A stretch of DNA of 45,179 bases from an uncultured Prevotella sp. (GCA_947174835.1 CAMWKM010000005.1:1-45179), one strand, 5' to 3'; positions 16,835-25,772 are shown, numbered from the stretch's first letter. Numbers and translations are program-made. Notes: generated by a model from the sequence alone, not told the origin.

Positions 16835-17575
16835 TCAGGATGACAGGAAAAGCAAGTCGGCGATGTCTATCTTTGCGGCTTTCTGTCTCTTGGTGGCCCG
16901 CTGTTCCAGAATGCTGCTGACGGTAACGGGATGCCCGAACACGTCGCTGGCAGCCTGTGCAATCTTGTACCACTCGCGATAGGTGTCACCCGTCTCGTCG
17001 GTGTCTGGGAAGAGAATCACCTTTCGCCCTGCCAAGGGTCTGAGCCTTGTCACGCTCAATTCGGTCTTTCCACCGGTGGCCAACCAGTGATAGCCGGGTT
17101 TCACCTCCGACATGATGACAGCGCTCTTCTCGGACTCCACGACGGCTATCTGAGAACCGGGGCCGGAGGCATCTGCCAGCAAGTGTAATCCAAACAGGCA
17201 GTGCTCACTCTTGAAGTCGTCGGGCAGCATCCCTGCGCGTCGAAGCTGGTAGCACACCCACGAGGGATTGCGGTCATGGTCGCGGTGGCAGTCCTCGCGG
17301 TAGTACATGATCTTGCCGTCGCGCGTCACCTCGTGCTCGTCTATCTGCCAGAAAATCACGCCACCGTCGCGGCTCATGCCCAGCCGGTAGCGCATGGCGG
17401 CACGTGTCATCTGCTCCTCGGTCATGTAGCCGCAGGCCACCAAAGCCTTGCAGAACTGCGACTCCGTAGAGAGTCGACGCTGCCATAGCGGGCGCATATC
17501 CTGCGGGCGGTCATGCCCAAGCTCATGGCTCATGGCCTTGAAAGTATGCTGGAAAAGTTCGTTCATCTGAATCAT
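16835..17575 (-). CDS. DUF6371/toprim-like protein (primase-like)
   Basis: A 246-residue protein related to the DUF6371 family found in Bacteroidetes mobile elements. DCHRDHDRNPSWVCYQLR precedes a toprim-like half: VVESEKSAVI supplies the conserved Glu and VILFPDTDETGD a DxD pair. Toprim proteins with a neighbouring RecA-type ATPase usually act in primase or replication-start roles, which is the inferred function here. The ORF track starts at 17689, but those residues (PPLISVPPYRGDL...) are encoded by a palindromic repeat, so I chose ATG 17575 (MIQMNELFQH); ATG 17566 is also possible. Composition is clearly GC-richer than neighbouring core genes, as in the ATPase gene. Confidence 0.78.
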   Translation of the reverse strand: MIQMNELFQHTFKAMSHELGHDRPQDMRPLWQRRLSTESQFCKALVACGYMTEEQMTRAAMRYRLGMSRDGGVIFWQIDEHEVTRDGKIMYYREDCHRDHDRNPSWVCYQLRRAGMLPDDFKSEHCLFGLHLLADASGPGSQIAVVESEKSAVIMSEVKPGYHWLATGGKTELSVTRLRPLAGRKVILFPDTDETGDTYREWYKIAQAASDVFGHPVTVSSILEQRATKRQKAAKIDIADLLFLSS

Positions 17576-17618
17576 TGCAAATTGAAGGCTGGAAAATTGA
17601 AGTTTCTTGGGGGGCGGA

Positions 17619-17688
17619 TGAAGCCTCCCCCTCATATCTAAGTCCCCCCTATAAGGGGGGACAGATATAAGAGGGGGGAGAGGCTTCA
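17619..17688. repeat. Long imperfect palindrome rich in C/G runs
   Basis: Left arm TGAAGCCTCCCCCTCATATC and following bases to 17650 pair with the complementary right arm 17654-17688 (ending GAGAGGCTTCA), with a few bulges. The centre is AAGTCCCCCCTATAAGGGGGGAC. It supplies the last codons and stop of the ATPase gene and separates it from the DUF6371 gene. It looks like a mobile palindromic repeat and may also act as a terminator or mRNA stabiliser. Confidence 0.8.
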
Positions 17689-18839
17689 AGGGGGGGAGCG
17701 TGGCGATAGACGGTACGGTTTTCGTGCATGGCCTTCACGATGATCTTCCGCTTCAGGGCCTCGTCAAGCAGCTTGTTGTACTTGAACGGAACGACGATAC
17801 CAGACAGCTGCATCACCTTATCGCGCAGTTCGTTGCCGCTGACGTCCACTCCGCTGCGCATGGCATCGAGGAACAGACGCGACACATCGAACTGCCATCC
17901 GCCACGGGCACCTTCGTCGTGCACGATATACTCAGGATTCAGCTGCGGCAGACGCTTCTTCGGAGCACACTCACCACCACCGTCACCAGCAGGCACGCCA
18001 CACTCCAGAGGAAGCCCGTCGGCTCCCACCTCGAAGTACAGCGTCTGACCGATGTCGTACTTGCGCGTCAGCGTCTGCTCCAGCTTGAAGATGCGCTGCG
18101 GCATCATCTTCTCGCAGGCATACACCTCAAACGCCTTGTTCGTCAGTTCCGTGCCGATCCAGCCGCGAAGGCTCCGGTCTTCGACGCTCTTGTTCCGGTG
18201 GAGCACGCACACGATGCAGCAGTTCTGGGCCGTGGCCAGATGCATCAACTCCTCCATCAACTCCTGCGCCAGCACACCGTCGTTGATGTCGTTCACCAGA
18301 TCGCGGATGCCGTCGACTATCACCAAGTCAGGCTTGCACCGCTCTATGGCCTCCTTCAGCAACTCGCGACGCAGCTTCCAGCCAACGGAACGGACGTTGA
18401 AGGCCTCACCCCCGGCCTCTCGCCAGGAGAGGGGCGAACGGGTGCCGCTGTCTGCGTTGACCATCCGCATGATGCGGTTCGTCAGGATGTCTTGTGTCGA
18501 CTCGTCGCTCTGCTCCGTGTCGTACAACAGCACCCTCAGCCTCTCCTTGCAGGCACGTCGCAGGCTGCGCAGACATCCACCGCTCGGGGCAAGGCTCGCA
18601 GCCATCAGCATACTCGTCACAAAGGTCTTTCCGCTCTTGGCCTTACCCGTAATGGCCACCAGTTCGCCCCGGGGGAAACACGGCTTACCAAACAGACTGA
18701 ACAGGAACTCCATAGGCTTCAGTTCCGTCTCAGGCGTTATCCTCAACTGTTCCAACAGCAACATACCCGGGCTCAACGCCGTCTCTTCTCCGGCATGGGC
18801 AAGCTCGGCATCAAGCTGATTCATGATCTCATTCTTCAT
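17649..18839 (-). CDS. RecA-fold AAA_25/RepA-like ATPase
   Basis: Predicted hexameric RecA-type ATPase of the RepA/AAA_25 group (396 residues from the chosen start). Walker A GKAKSGKT is at residues 65-72 after FPRGELVAITG. Walker B is in PDLVIVDGIRDL. CCIVCVLHRNKS matches the motif following Walker B in this family, and RGWIGTELTNKAFEVY the sensor region. Such proteins are replicative helicases or loaders of plasmids, phages and integrative elements. The track starts at 18908, upstream of the TAACTTTG promoter box, so MKNEIMNQLD (18839) or M at 18824 is preferred. The last residues EASPPSYICPPL come from the adjacent palindrome, and RSPLSWREAGGEA (about residues 136-147) from an internal hairpin repeat. 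Confidence 0.82.
   Translation of the reverse strand: MKNEIMNQLDAELAHAGEETALSPGMLLLEQLRITPETELKPMEFLFSLFGKPCFPRGELVAITGKAKSGKTFVTSMLMAASLAPSGGCLRSLRRACKERLRVLLYDTEQSDESTQDILTNRIMRMVNADSGTRSPLSWREAGGEAFNVRSVGWKLRRELLKEAIERCKPDLVIVDGIRDLVNDINDGVLAQELMEELMHLATAQNCCIVCVLHRNKSVEDRSLRGWIGTELTNKAFEVYACEKMMPQRIFKLEQTLTRKYDIGQTLYFEVGADGLPLECGVPAGDGGGECAPKKRLPQLNPEYIVHDEGARGGWQFDVSRLFLDAMRSGVDVSGNELRDKVMQLSGIVVPFKYNKLLDEALKRKIIVKAMHENRTVYRHAPPLEASPPSYICPPL
18404..18434. repeat. Palindromic repeat inserted in frame within the ATPase gene
   Basis: On the minus strand the unit reads CCCCTCTCCTGGCGAGAGG followed by CCGGGGGTGAGG. CCTCTC (18416-18421) and GAGAGG (18427-18432) form a stem around a 5-nt loop. 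I recall closely similar 'ctctcc...gagaggccgggggtgagg' words as interspersed repeats in several bacterial groups. It codes in frame for RSPLSWREAGGEA. Confidence 0.6.
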
Positions 18840-18890
18840 TAACTTGTCGTTTTTAACTACTACAAACTTTTTGCATCGCGATTGCAGCCA

Positions 18891-18898
18891 CAAAGTTA
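18891..18898 (-). promoter_or_regulatory. -7 promoter box for the ATPase-DUF6371-HTH module
   Basis: Minus-strand TAACTTTG matches TAnnTTTG, about 50 nt upstream of the chosen ATPase start at 18839. It supports that start over the longer ORF-track version, whose start lies upstream of the box. Confidence 0.55.
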
Positions 18899-18939
18899 CG
18901 AAAAGCATCCGCGAGATTCAGAATACGGAACAAAAAATC

Positions 18940-19040
18940 TTCCGACCATTTCAGGTCGGAAAAAAATGCCAAAAATCAACGAAACACCTTTATACACGAC
19001 TATTGCAGAGAAAGTCGGAATGGGGCGGAAAAGGTCGGAA
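18940..19040. repeat. Cluster of GTCGGAA motifs upstream of the ATPase promoter
   Basis: The 277-nt space between the ATPase and EamA genes holds a perfect inverted pair TTCCGACC (18940-18947) and GGTCGGAA (18954-18961) with 6 nt between. Direct copies follow: GTCGGAA (19014-19020), a variant GGCGGAA (19024-19030) and GGTCGGAA (19033-19040). They lie upstream of the minus-strand promoter, where an activator, repressor or initiator could bind. No convincing gene is seen in this gap. Confidence 0.6.
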
Positions 19041-19116
19041 AAAATTTTTCCTGAAAGTGGTTGCCGGTCTCAATAATTCATTTTTTGCGTAGCATGAAGA
19101 CCCTGTCCCACCCTGT

Positions 19117-20010
19117 TTACTTGTTCCTGTGCTTGTTGCTTAGATACATACCAACAAGAATGAGCATAGTACCCAAGATAAAATAGACAGTGATAGGCTC
19201 TGAGAGTATCAACCAAGCAAAGAGGATGGTGGTGACAGGATTGAAGTAGACATAGTTTGTGACCGTCACGGCACCTAATTTATTCATCACCCAATTCCAG
19301 GTCAGGAAACAGAGCATAGAAGCCACACAACCCAGAAACAACAGGTTCCACAGCAATGGCGGCTGAGAAATGAGCAGATGGATGTTCGTGCCGGGATATA
19401 GCACGAAATAGGGTACCATGGAAAGCAATCCATAAAAGAAGATCTTTCGCGTGACGAAGATCGTGTCATAACGGGCATTGGCAGGTATCATCAGCAGGCT
19501 GTAGACAGCCCAACAAAGACAGGCCACAAAGGCTAACCCATCGCCGACAGGCGAGAGATGGAGCACGAAATGACCGTTCATCACCACGACGACAACGCCA
19601 GCCGCTGCCATCAGCGTGCCAACGGCCTGTGTGCGATTCAGCCGCTGCGACTTGTAGAACAGGCCTATCAGAACTGAGGCAAACAGCGGACAGAGGCAGA
19701 CGATGAGCGAAGTGTTGGTGGTTGTGGTGTAGGTCATTGCCCTGTTTTCGGCAAGAAAATACAGCGAGCCGCCGGAGATACCCAACCCCAACATCAGCAA
19801 CTCGTCTTTCCAACTGTCAGCCATCCAGCGAATGCCTCGCCAAAGGCAGAATACCAACAACAAAATATAGGCGATAAAAAAGCGTAGCACGAAAATTTGC
19901 GCAGGCGACAGCCCTCCCAATAGCAGTAGTTTGGTAAACACGAATGTTGATCCCCAGATGACTACCACCAAAAATGCTACTGCATGATACAAAAGTCGTT
20001 GGTTTTGCAT
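19117..20010 (-). CDS. EamA/DMT-superfamily transporter
   Basis: Inner-membrane transporter of the drug/metabolite superfamily with 10 predicted helices in two EamA repeats (297 residues, the usual length). The first repeat starts LLYHAVAFLVVVIWGSTFVFTKLLL, whose WGSTF is a common EamA signature; NRAMTYTTTTNTSLIVCLCPLFASVLIGLFY follows. The second repeat ends AVTVTNYVYFNPVTTILFAWLILSEPITVYFILGTMLILVGMYLSNK, containing the conserved NP and E-P residues. These proteins usually export amino acids or other metabolites; the substrate is not predictable here. A terminator lies between it and frdB upstream, so it probably has its own promoter. Confidence 0.92.
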   Translation of the reverse strand: MQNQRLLYHAVAFLVVVIWGSTFVFTKLLLLGGLSPAQIFVLRFFIAYILLLVFCLWRGIRWMADSWKDELLMLGLGISGGSLYFLAENRAMTYTTTTNTSLIVCLCPLFASVLIGLFYKSQRLNRTQAVGTLMAAAGVVVVVMNGHFVLHLSPVGDGLAFVACLCWAVYSLLMIPANARYDTIFVTRKIFFYGLLSMVPYFVLYPGTNIHLLISQPPLLWNLLFLGCVASMLCFLTWNWVMNKLGAVTVTNYVYFNPVTTILFAWLILSEPITVYFILGTMLILVGMYLSNKHRNK

Positions 20011-20046
20011 TGGCTCAATACAATAAGATCAGACTGAAAATATAAT

Positions 20047-20079
20047 AAGGGCAGCACAGATTTTCACTACGCTGCCCTT
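20047..20079 (-). terminator. Terminator downstream of frdCAB
   Basis: AAGGGCAGC (20047-20055) pairs perfectly with GCTGCCCTT (20071-20079) around a 15-nt loop. On the minus strand it follows the frdB stop by 35 nt and is trailed by TATTATA, a weak T-tract. Confidence 0.72.
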
Positions 20080-20114
20080 TTATAAATTTAAGATAACAGA
20101 TTTAAGACATGGAC

Positions 20115-20873
20115 TTAGTCTGCCAACTTTGCCTTGATGAACTCACGGTTCAGGCGGGCGATGTTGGCGATAGTCTCATTCTTCGGGCAGACAGCCTCAC
20201 AGGCACGGGTGTTGGTGCAGTTGCCGAAGCCTGCCTCTTCCATAGCCAGTACCATTGCCTTAGCACGCTTGGCAGCCTCTACGCGACCCTGAGGAAGGAG
20301 GGCAAGCTGAGACACTTTCGACGATACGAAGAGCATGGCAGAGCCGTTCTTACAAGCAGCAACGCAAGCGCCACAGCCAATGCAAGAAGCGCAGTCCATA
20401 GCCTCGTCGGCATCTTCCTTAGGAATGAGGATAGCATTGGCATCCTGAGCCTGACCTGTGCGGATGGTAGTGTAGCCACCGGCCTGAATGATCTTATCAA
20501 AGGCGTTACGGTCTACCATACAGTCCTTGATCACGGGGAAAGCGGCAGAGCGCCAAGGCTCTACGGTGATCACGTCGCCATCGTTGAAGCGACGCATATA
20601 GAGCTGACAGGTAGTAGCACCACGCTCTGTCTTGCCGTGAGGTGTGCCATTGATATACAGCGAGCACATACCGCAAATACCCTCGCGGCAGTCGTGATCG
20701 AACACGAAGGGCTCTTTACCCTCGTTGATGAGTTCCTCGTTCAGGATATCGAGCATTTCGAGGAACGAGGTGTCATCGGGTATGTCGTGCATTTCGTGGG
20801 TATCGAAATGACCTGCGTCCTTGGGGCCATTCTGGCGCCAGAACTTTATTGTAAATGAAATATTCTTTGCCAT
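20115..20873 (-). CDS. frdB: Fumarate reductase/succinate dehydrogenase iron-sulfur subunit
   Basis: Electron-transfer subunit of the membrane fumarate reductase (252 residues). The N-terminal ferredoxin domain holds the [2Fe-2S] motif [15 protein letters not shown]. The C-terminal domain carries [14 protein letters not shown] and CEAVCPKNE for the [4Fe-4S] and [3Fe-4S] clusters. It passes electrons from the quinol-oxidising FrdC to the flavoprotein FrdA, at the cytoplasmic side of the membrane. It is third in the minus-strand operon frdC-frdA-frdB, 12 nt after frdA. In Bacteroidales this complex drives fumarate respiration and the succinate/propionate pathway; the reverse (SDH) direction cannot be excluded from sequence. 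Confidence 0.96.
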   Translation of the reverse strand: MAKNISFTIKFWRQNGPKDAGHFDTHEMHDIPDDTSFLEMLDILNEELINEGKEPFVFDHDCREGICGMCSLYINGTPHGKTERGATTCQLYMRRFNDGDVITVEPWRSAAFPVIKDCMVDRNAFDKIIQAGGYTTIRTGQAQDANAILIPKEDADEAMDCASCIGCGACVAACKNGSAMLFVSSKVSQLALLPQGRVEAAKRAKAMVLAMEEAGFGNCTNTRACEAVCPKNETIANIARLNREFIKAKLAD

Positions 20874-20885
20874 AATTACTTACCT

Positions 20886-22865
20886 TTAATTCTTATAATT
20901 TCTGGTTTGAACCTTAATAGCCTCGTACTCCAACGGCTCCTTACTGAGAGTAGGCTCGTTGCCCTTGCCCTGATACTCCCAGCAACCTACATAGAAGTAG
21001 TTCTCGTCGTCACGCTTGGCCTCACCTTCCTCGGTCTGGTACTCCTCGCGGAAGTGACCGCCACAGGACTCGTTACGGCTCAGAGCATCGAAAGCAACAA
21101 GCTGACCCATCGTAAAGAAGTCACGCAGATGGATAGCCTTGTCAAGTTCCACGTTCAGACCTTCTTTTGTGCCTGGCACGAACAGGTTGGTGTCGAACTC
21201 TTTCTCCAACTCATGCATCTTCTTCAGACCTTCCTTCAGGCCCTCAGCAGTGCGGCCCATGCCGACATACTCCCACATGATGTGGCCGAGTTCCTTGTGG
21301 ATGGAATCAACAGAACGCTTACCCTTGATGTTGAGCAGACGGTCGAGTTCTGCGTTGACAGCCTTTTCGGCTGCATCGAACTCAGGCAGGTCGGTGCTGA
21401 CCTTGCCCCAGATAGATTGGTCGGCCAGATAGTTCTGGATGGTGTAAGGCAACACGAAGTAGCCATCGGCCAAACCCTGCATCAGAGCCGAAGCACCCAA
21501 GCGGTTAGCACCGTGGTCAGAGAAGTTGCACTCACCAATAGCGAACAGACCGGGAATCGAGGTCTGCAACTCATAGTCAACCCAGATACCACCCATAGTG
21601 TAGTGGATGGCAGGATAGATCATCATGGGCTTATAGTATTTCACGCCATTGATCTCGTTAGCCACGTCACCAGGGAACACATCGGTAATCTCTTCGTACA
21701 TCTCAAAGAGGTTGCCATAGCGCTGCATAATAACATCGATGCCCAAACGATTGATTGACTCAGAGAAATCGAGGAACACGGCCAGACCGGTGTTGTTCAC
21801 ACCAAAGCCCTTGTCGCAACGCTCCTTGGCGGCACGAGAGGCCACGTCACGGGGTACGAGGTTACCGAATGCCGGATAGCGACGCTCCAGATAGTAGTCA
21901 CGATCCTCCTCGGGAATCTCCCAACCTTGCTTCGTACCCTGCTGAAGAGCCTTAGCATCCTCTATCTTCTTGGGAACCCAGATACGACCATCATTACGCA
22001 GCGACTCAGACATCAGCGTCAGTTTAGACTGCTTGTCGCCGTGAACGGGAATACACGTGGGGTGGATCTGAACGTAAGAGGGATTTGCAAAATAAGCACC
22101 CTTGCGATAGCACTGAACGGCAGCGGTACAGTTGCAACCCATAGCATTGGTAGAGAGGAAATAGGTGTTTCCATATCCACCAGTAGCGATGACCACAGCA
22201 TTGGCCGAGAAGCGCTCCAATTGACCAGTAGTCAGGTTCTTAGCAATGATACCACGAGCACGGCCATCAACAAGGACTACATCCTCCATCTCATAACGGG
22301 TGTAGAGCTTCACCTTACCGGCCTTCACCTGACAACTCAGAGAGCTGTAGGCACCGAGCAACAACTGCTGACCTGTCTGACCCTTGGCATAGAATGTACG
22401 GCTTACCTGAGCACCACCAAACGAACGGTTGGCCAGCATACCACCGTACTCACGAGCGAAGGGAACACCCTGAGCTACGCACTGGTCGATAATATTGTTG
22501 CTGACTTCAGCCAGACGATAGACGTTGGCCTCGCGGGCACGATAGTCACCACCCTTCACCGTGTCATAGAACAGACGATAGACAGAGTCACCATCGTTCT
22601 GATAGCACTTGGCAGCATTGATACCACCCTGAGCGGCAATCGAGTGAGCGCGACGGGGAGAGTCCTGAATGCACAGATTAATCACATTGAAGCCCATTTC
22701 GCCAAGTGAAGCAGCTGCAGAAGCACCGGCCAAACCAGTACCAACGACAATAACGTCGAGCTTCAACTTATTCTTCGGGTTAACCAGACGCTGGTGAGCC
22801 TTATATTCCTTCCATTTCTCAGGTACTGGACCTGCGGGAATCTTAGAATCTATTACTTTAGACAT
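20886..22865 (-). CDS. frdA: Fumarate reductase/succinate dehydrogenase flavoprotein subunit
   Basis: Catalytic FAD subunit that interconverts fumarate and succinate (659 residues, long type as in Bacteroidetes). The Rossmann motif [22 protein letters not shown] lies near residue 40. [13 protein letters not shown] carries the FAD-contacting region, with the histidine that typically bonds covalently to flavin. The active-site arginine and histidine regions are visible in [30 protein letters not shown] and a capping domain. The C-terminus ([26 protein letters not shown]) is typical. It lies between frdC (23 nt gap) and frdB (12 nt gap). Confidence 0.97.
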   Translation of the reverse strand: MSKVIDSKIPAGPVPEKWKEYKAHQRLVNPKNKLKLDVIVVGTGLAGASAAASLGEMGFNVINLCIQDSPRRAHSIAAQGGINAAKCYQNDGDSVYRLFYDTVKGGDYRAREANVYRLAEVSNNIIDQCVAQGVPFAREYGGMLANRSFGGAQVSRTFYAKGQTGQQLLLGAYSSLSCQVKAGKVKLYTRYEMEDVVLVDGRARGIIAKNLTTGQLERFSANAVVIATGGYGNTYFLSTNAMGCNCTAAVQCYRKGAYFANPSYVQIHPTCIPVHGDKQSKLTLMSESLRNDGRIWVPKKIEDAKALQQGTKQGWEIPEEDRDYYLERRYPAFGNLVPRDVASRAAKERCDKGFGVNNTGLAVFLDFSESINRLGIDVIMQRYGNLFEMYEEITDVFPGDVANEINGVKYYKPMMIYPAIHYTMGGIWVDYELQTSIPGLFAIGECNFSDHGANRLGASALMQGLADGYFVLPYTIQNYLADQSIWGKVSTDLPEFDAAEKAVNAELDRLLNIKGKRSVDSIHKELGHIMWEYVGMGRTAEGLKEGLKKMHELEKEFDTNLFVPGTKEGLNVELDKAIHLRDFFTMGQLVAFDALSRNESCGGHFREEYQTEEGEAKRDDENYFYVGCWEYQGKGNEPTLSKEPLEYEAIKVQTRNYKN

Positions 22866-22888
22866 AATCTTTTCTTAGTGTTTAAGGT

Positions 22889-23581
22889 TTAACAACAAGT
22901 TGCACAACAAAACACGCTCTTGCAGTAGAATGCCACGATGACAGTCAAGAAAGCAAGTGCCAGCAGAGTGGTGTAAATAAAACCAATGACCTTCCAACGA
23001 CAGAACCAGGTCTTTCCACTGATACCCAGAGTCTGCATAGCCGACCAGAAACCGTGGGTCAGGTGGAACCAGATGGCCACGATCCAAATAACATAGAGTA
23101 GCACATAGAGGGGCTGCGAGAAGGTGTACTTGATAATAGCATAGCCATCAGTGGGATCAAAGCCCATCGTGGTGCCAATCAATTCAGCAAACATCATCTT
23201 ATACCAGAAATTGGCCAAATGAAGAACAATGCCCAGCACGATGATAATACCCAACACGAGCATGTTCTTTGAAGCCCATTCTACTTTGCCGGCGTTCACC
23301 GTCGTAGCCACTTCATAGCGATTTTCGCCACGGGCCTTGCGGTTCTGAGCCGTCAAAATAAAAGCATAGACGATGTGGAACAGAGCCAAACCGGCCAAAC
23401 CCATCGTTGCCACAACAGCATACCAGTTAGCACCGAGCATCTCACAAATCATGTTGTAAGCCTCGCCCGAGAAAAGCGCTACCAGATTCATGCAGCAGTG
23501 GAATGTCAAAAACAGAATAAGTGAAATGCCGGTCACCGACATCACCACCTTTCTACCAATTGTTGATTTAAATAACCACAT
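22889..23581 (-). CDS. frdC: Fumarate reductase cytochrome b subunit
   Basis: Membrane anchor and quinol-oxidising subunit (230 residues, about five helices), of the type related to the diheme Wolinella/Bacillus enzymes. Candidate haem histidines are in FLTFHCCMNL, LFHIVYAF, VLHLANFWYKM and WFHLTHGFWSAMQT. It begins MWLFKSTIGRKVVMSVTGISL, as usual for this family. The C-terminal tail CKSVFCCATCC has five cysteines in eleven residues, which is unusual. It is the first gene of frdCAB and has a near-perfect Bacteroidetes promoter upstream. Confidence 0.94.
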   Translation of the reverse strand: MWLFKSTIGRKVVMSVTGISLILFLTFHCCMNLVALFSGEAYNMICEMLGANWYAVVATMGLAGLALFHIVYAFILTAQNRKARGENRYEVATTVNAGKVEWASKNMLVLGIIIVLGIVLHLANFWYKMMFAELIGTTMGFDPTDGYAIIKYTFSQPLYVLLYVIWIVAIWFHLTHGFWSAMQTLGISGKTWFCRWKVIGFIYTTLLALAFLTVIVAFYCKSVFCCATCC

Positions 23582-23701
23582 AAATGCTTGAAAATTAATT
23601 AATTAATATTGAATTTAGATTTTATTGTCTGCATATAACCGACCCTCACAGGCCAGTAAACAAGATACTTAAAAGTAAGTACACGCGTATATTTGAGGGC
23701 A

Positions 23702-23732
23702 CAAAATTACTAAAATCTAATGAGATTTCAAA
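23702..23732 (-). promoter_or_regulatory. Full -33/-7 promoter of frdCAB
   Basis: On the minus strand TTTG (23729-23732), exactly 19 nt, then TAATTTTG (23702-23709) match the Bacteroidetes consensus TTTG-N19-21-TAnnTTTG. The leader before frdC would be about 110 nt, long enough to hold regulatory structure, though none was obvious. Confidence 0.75.
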
Positions 23733-23793
23733 CATTTTTGGATAGAAATATAATTTTTATTGTATTATTTTTACGAACTCCACACAATTTTTG

Positions 23794-23801
23794 TAATTTT
23801 G
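23794..23801 (+). promoter_or_regulatory. -7 promoter box for mnmG
   Basis: TAATTTTG fits TAnnTTTG, 24 nt before the chosen mnmG ATG. It is divergent from the frdC promoter and lies after the ORF-track start, which argues against that longer start. Confidence 0.6.
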
Positions 23802-23825
23802 CGGACGGAAATATTTTTTATAACT

Positions 23826-25724
23826 ATGATAATGAAATATGATGTAGTTGTCATCGGTGGTGGACACGCTGGCTGCGAGGCTGCGTGTGCTTCAGCCAAT
23901 ATGGGTGCTCACACACTGCTGGTGACAATGGATATGAACAAGATAGCACAGATGTCATGCAACCCTGCTGTTGGCGGTATAGCCAAAGGACAGATTGTAA
24001 GGGAAATCGATGCCCTGGGCGGACAAATGGGACGAGTGACAGATGCAACGGCTATTCAGTTCCGAATGTTGAATGTGGGTAAAGGCCCTGCCGTATGGAG
24101 TCCACGTGCTCAGTGTGATAGAGGAAAGTTCATCTGGGAGTGGCGTCGTGTGCTGGATGAAACAGAAAACCTTGACATCTGGCAGGATCAAGCAGAAGAA
24201 CTATTGGTAGAAAATGGTCAGGCTGTTGGTGTGCGTACTATCTGGGGAGCAGAGATCCACGCCCGTTGTGTGGTGATCACTGCCGGCACGTTTCTCAATG
24301 GCTTGATGCACATAGGCAGAAAGATGGTCAAAGGCGGCCGTATTGCTGAACCCGCTGCCGAACACCTGACAAAAAGCATCACACAACATGGCATTCGTTC
24401 TGCCCGCATGAAAACAGGTACTCCTGTCCGTCTCGACAAACGAAGCATAGATTTCAGTTTACTGAAAAAACAAGAAGGTGAAAACAGACCTTATGGATTT
24501 TCCTATTTCCCGCCAGAAATTGAGAATCCATCGATACCTGTGAAAGGAAAACTTGAACAACTGCCTTGTTGGGAATGTTACACCAACAATGAGGTTCATG
24601 ATATGCTACGCTCAGGCTTAAATGATTCACCTCTTTACAACGGACAAATTCAGTCCATCGGTCCACGTTATTGTCCTTCGATAGAAACGAAACTCGTAAC
24701 GTTCCCTGACCGCAAACAGCACCTGCTTTTTCTGGAGCCTGAGGGGGTAGAAACCAATGAGATGTACTTAAATGGATTCTCATCATCGCTTCCGATGGAT
24801 ATACAGATTGAGGCTCTGAAAAAGATTCCTGGCCTTGAACACGCTAAGGTTTATCGACCGGGCTATGCTATTGAGTATGATTTCTTTGATCCAACACAAC
24901 TGAAACATACGTTGGAATCAAAAATAATTGATGGATTATTTATGGCAGGGCAGGTGAATGGCACCACTGGTTATGAAGAAGCGGCTGGACAAGGTTTAGT
25001 AGCTGGTGTAAATGCTGCCCTAAAATGCGATGGAACCAAAGAATTTATAATGCATCGTGATGAATCGTATATTGGTGTTTTAATAGACGATTTGGTAACA
25101 AAGGGTGTTGACGAGCCTTACCGTATGTTTACTTCACGTGCAGAATATCGCATCCTACTCCGACAAGACGATGCAGATGCCCGCCTTACAGAACGTTCTT
25201 ATAACATGGGACTGGCCAAAACAGGTCGACAGAAATGGTGGATCGAAAAGAAAAAACATATCGAGGAAATTGAAGTGTATTGCAAAAATTTCCCCATCAA
25301 AGCCAAAGAAATCAACTCTGCTTTGGAACAATTGGGCACTACCCCACTCCAATTTGGCGTAAAGTTGGAAGATCTTATCGCACGCCCACAACTAAACTTA
25401 CAAAACCTACAGGAAATAATTCCGGAATTAAAAGAATTCATCGATAAACTCCCTAATCGAAAAGAAGAAATTGCAGAAGCTGCCGAAATACGCATTAAAT
25501 ATAGAGGATATATTGAACGCGAACGGCTGGTGGCCGAAAAGATGCACCGATTGGAAAACATCAAGATTAAAGGACATTTTGACTACAATTCATTACAATC
25601 ACTTTCAACAGAGTGTCGCCAAAAACTAACAGCCATTGATCCCGAGACATTGGCACAAGCCAGCCGTATACCAGGAGTTAGTCCAAGTGATATCAATGTA
25701 CTATTAGTCTTAATGGGTAGATAG
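23826..25724 (+). CDS. mnmG: tRNA uridine-5-carboxymethylaminomethyl modification enzyme, FAD subunit
   Basis: Also called GidA. With MnmE it installs the cmnm5 group on wobble uridine 34 of certain tRNAs, using FAD and a methylene-folate. The 632-residue product opens [24 protein letters not shown], the FAD Rossmann motif. Other family marks are [33 protein letters not shown] and [17 protein letters not shown], followed by the helical MnmE- and tRNA-binding C-terminus. The track start lies before the promoter box; ATG 23826 gives the usual short lead before KYDVVVIG (ATG 23832 is also possible). The stop codon abuts a parS palindrome. mnmG is often near oriC in bacteria. Confidence 0.97.
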   Translation: MIMKYDVVVIGGGHAGCEAACASANMGAHTLLVTMDMNKIAQMSCNPAVGGIAKGQIVREIDALGGQMGRVTDATAIQFRMLNVGKGPAVWSPRAQCDRGKFIWEWRRVLDETENLDIWQDQAEELLVENGQAVGVRTIWGAEIHARCVVITAGTFLNGLMHIGRKMVKGGRIAEPAAEHLTKSITQHGIRSARMKTGTPVRLDKRSIDFSLLKKQEGENRPYGFSYFPPEIENPSIPVKGKLEQLPCWECYTNNEVHDMLRSGLNDSPLYNGQIQSIGPRYCPSIETKLVTFPDRKQHLLFLEPEGVETNEMYLNGFSSSLPMDIQIEALKKIPGLEHAKVYRPGYAIEYDFFDPTQLKHTLESKIIDGLFMAGQVNGTTGYEEAAGQGLVAGVNAALKCDGTKEFIMHRDESYIGVLIDDLVTKGVDEPYRMFTSRAEYRILLRQDDADARLTERSYNMGLAKTGRQKWWIEKKKHIEEIEVYCKNFPIKAKEINSALEQLGTTPLQFGVKLEDLIARPQLNLQNLQEIIPELKEFIDKLPNRKEEIAEAAEIRIKYRGYIERERLVAEKMHRLENIKIKGHFDYNSLQSLSTECRQKLTAIDPETLAQASRIPGVSPSDINVLLVLMGR

Positions 25725-25738
25725 TTTCACGTGAAACA
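25723..25738. promoter_or_regulatory. parS: parS centromere-like site 1
   Basis: AGTTTCACGTGAAACA matches the 16-bp Bacillus-type parS consensus TGTTTCACGTGAAACA at 15 of 16 positions, with the core GTTTCACGTGAAAC a perfect palindrome. It directly overlaps the mnmG stop codon. ParB binds such sites to segregate the chromosome origin region. Confidence 0.88.
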
Positions 25739-25772
25739 AACAACAATATATAACAAATATAACTAACTGAAA

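Noticed and set aside
17700-18842. 380-codon plus-strand ORF opposite the ATPase gene
   Set aside because: It is an antisense shadow: the minus strand encodes clear Walker A/B motifs and a recognisable ATPase, while this frame is a His/Gln/Leu-rich string typical of reverse-frame GC-rich DNA.
18882-19076. Plus-strand ORF with MPKINETPLYTTIAEKVGMGRKRSEKIF reading through the GTCGGAA cluster
   Set aside because: It has no family resemblance, no good promoter, overlaps the minus-strand promoter of the ATPase, and its basic composition comes from the repeated GTCGGAA/GGAAAA words.
16400-19116. Complete integrative element with integrase and attachment sites
   Set aside because: No integrase, transposase, relaxase or duplicated tRNA end is visible in or next to the island, so only a replication-like module is claimed.
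19441-19465. GATCTTTCGCGTGACGAAGATC, a palindrome-like word resembling parS
   Set aside because: It lies within the EamA coding sequence, lacks the CACGTG core and matches the parS consensus poorly.
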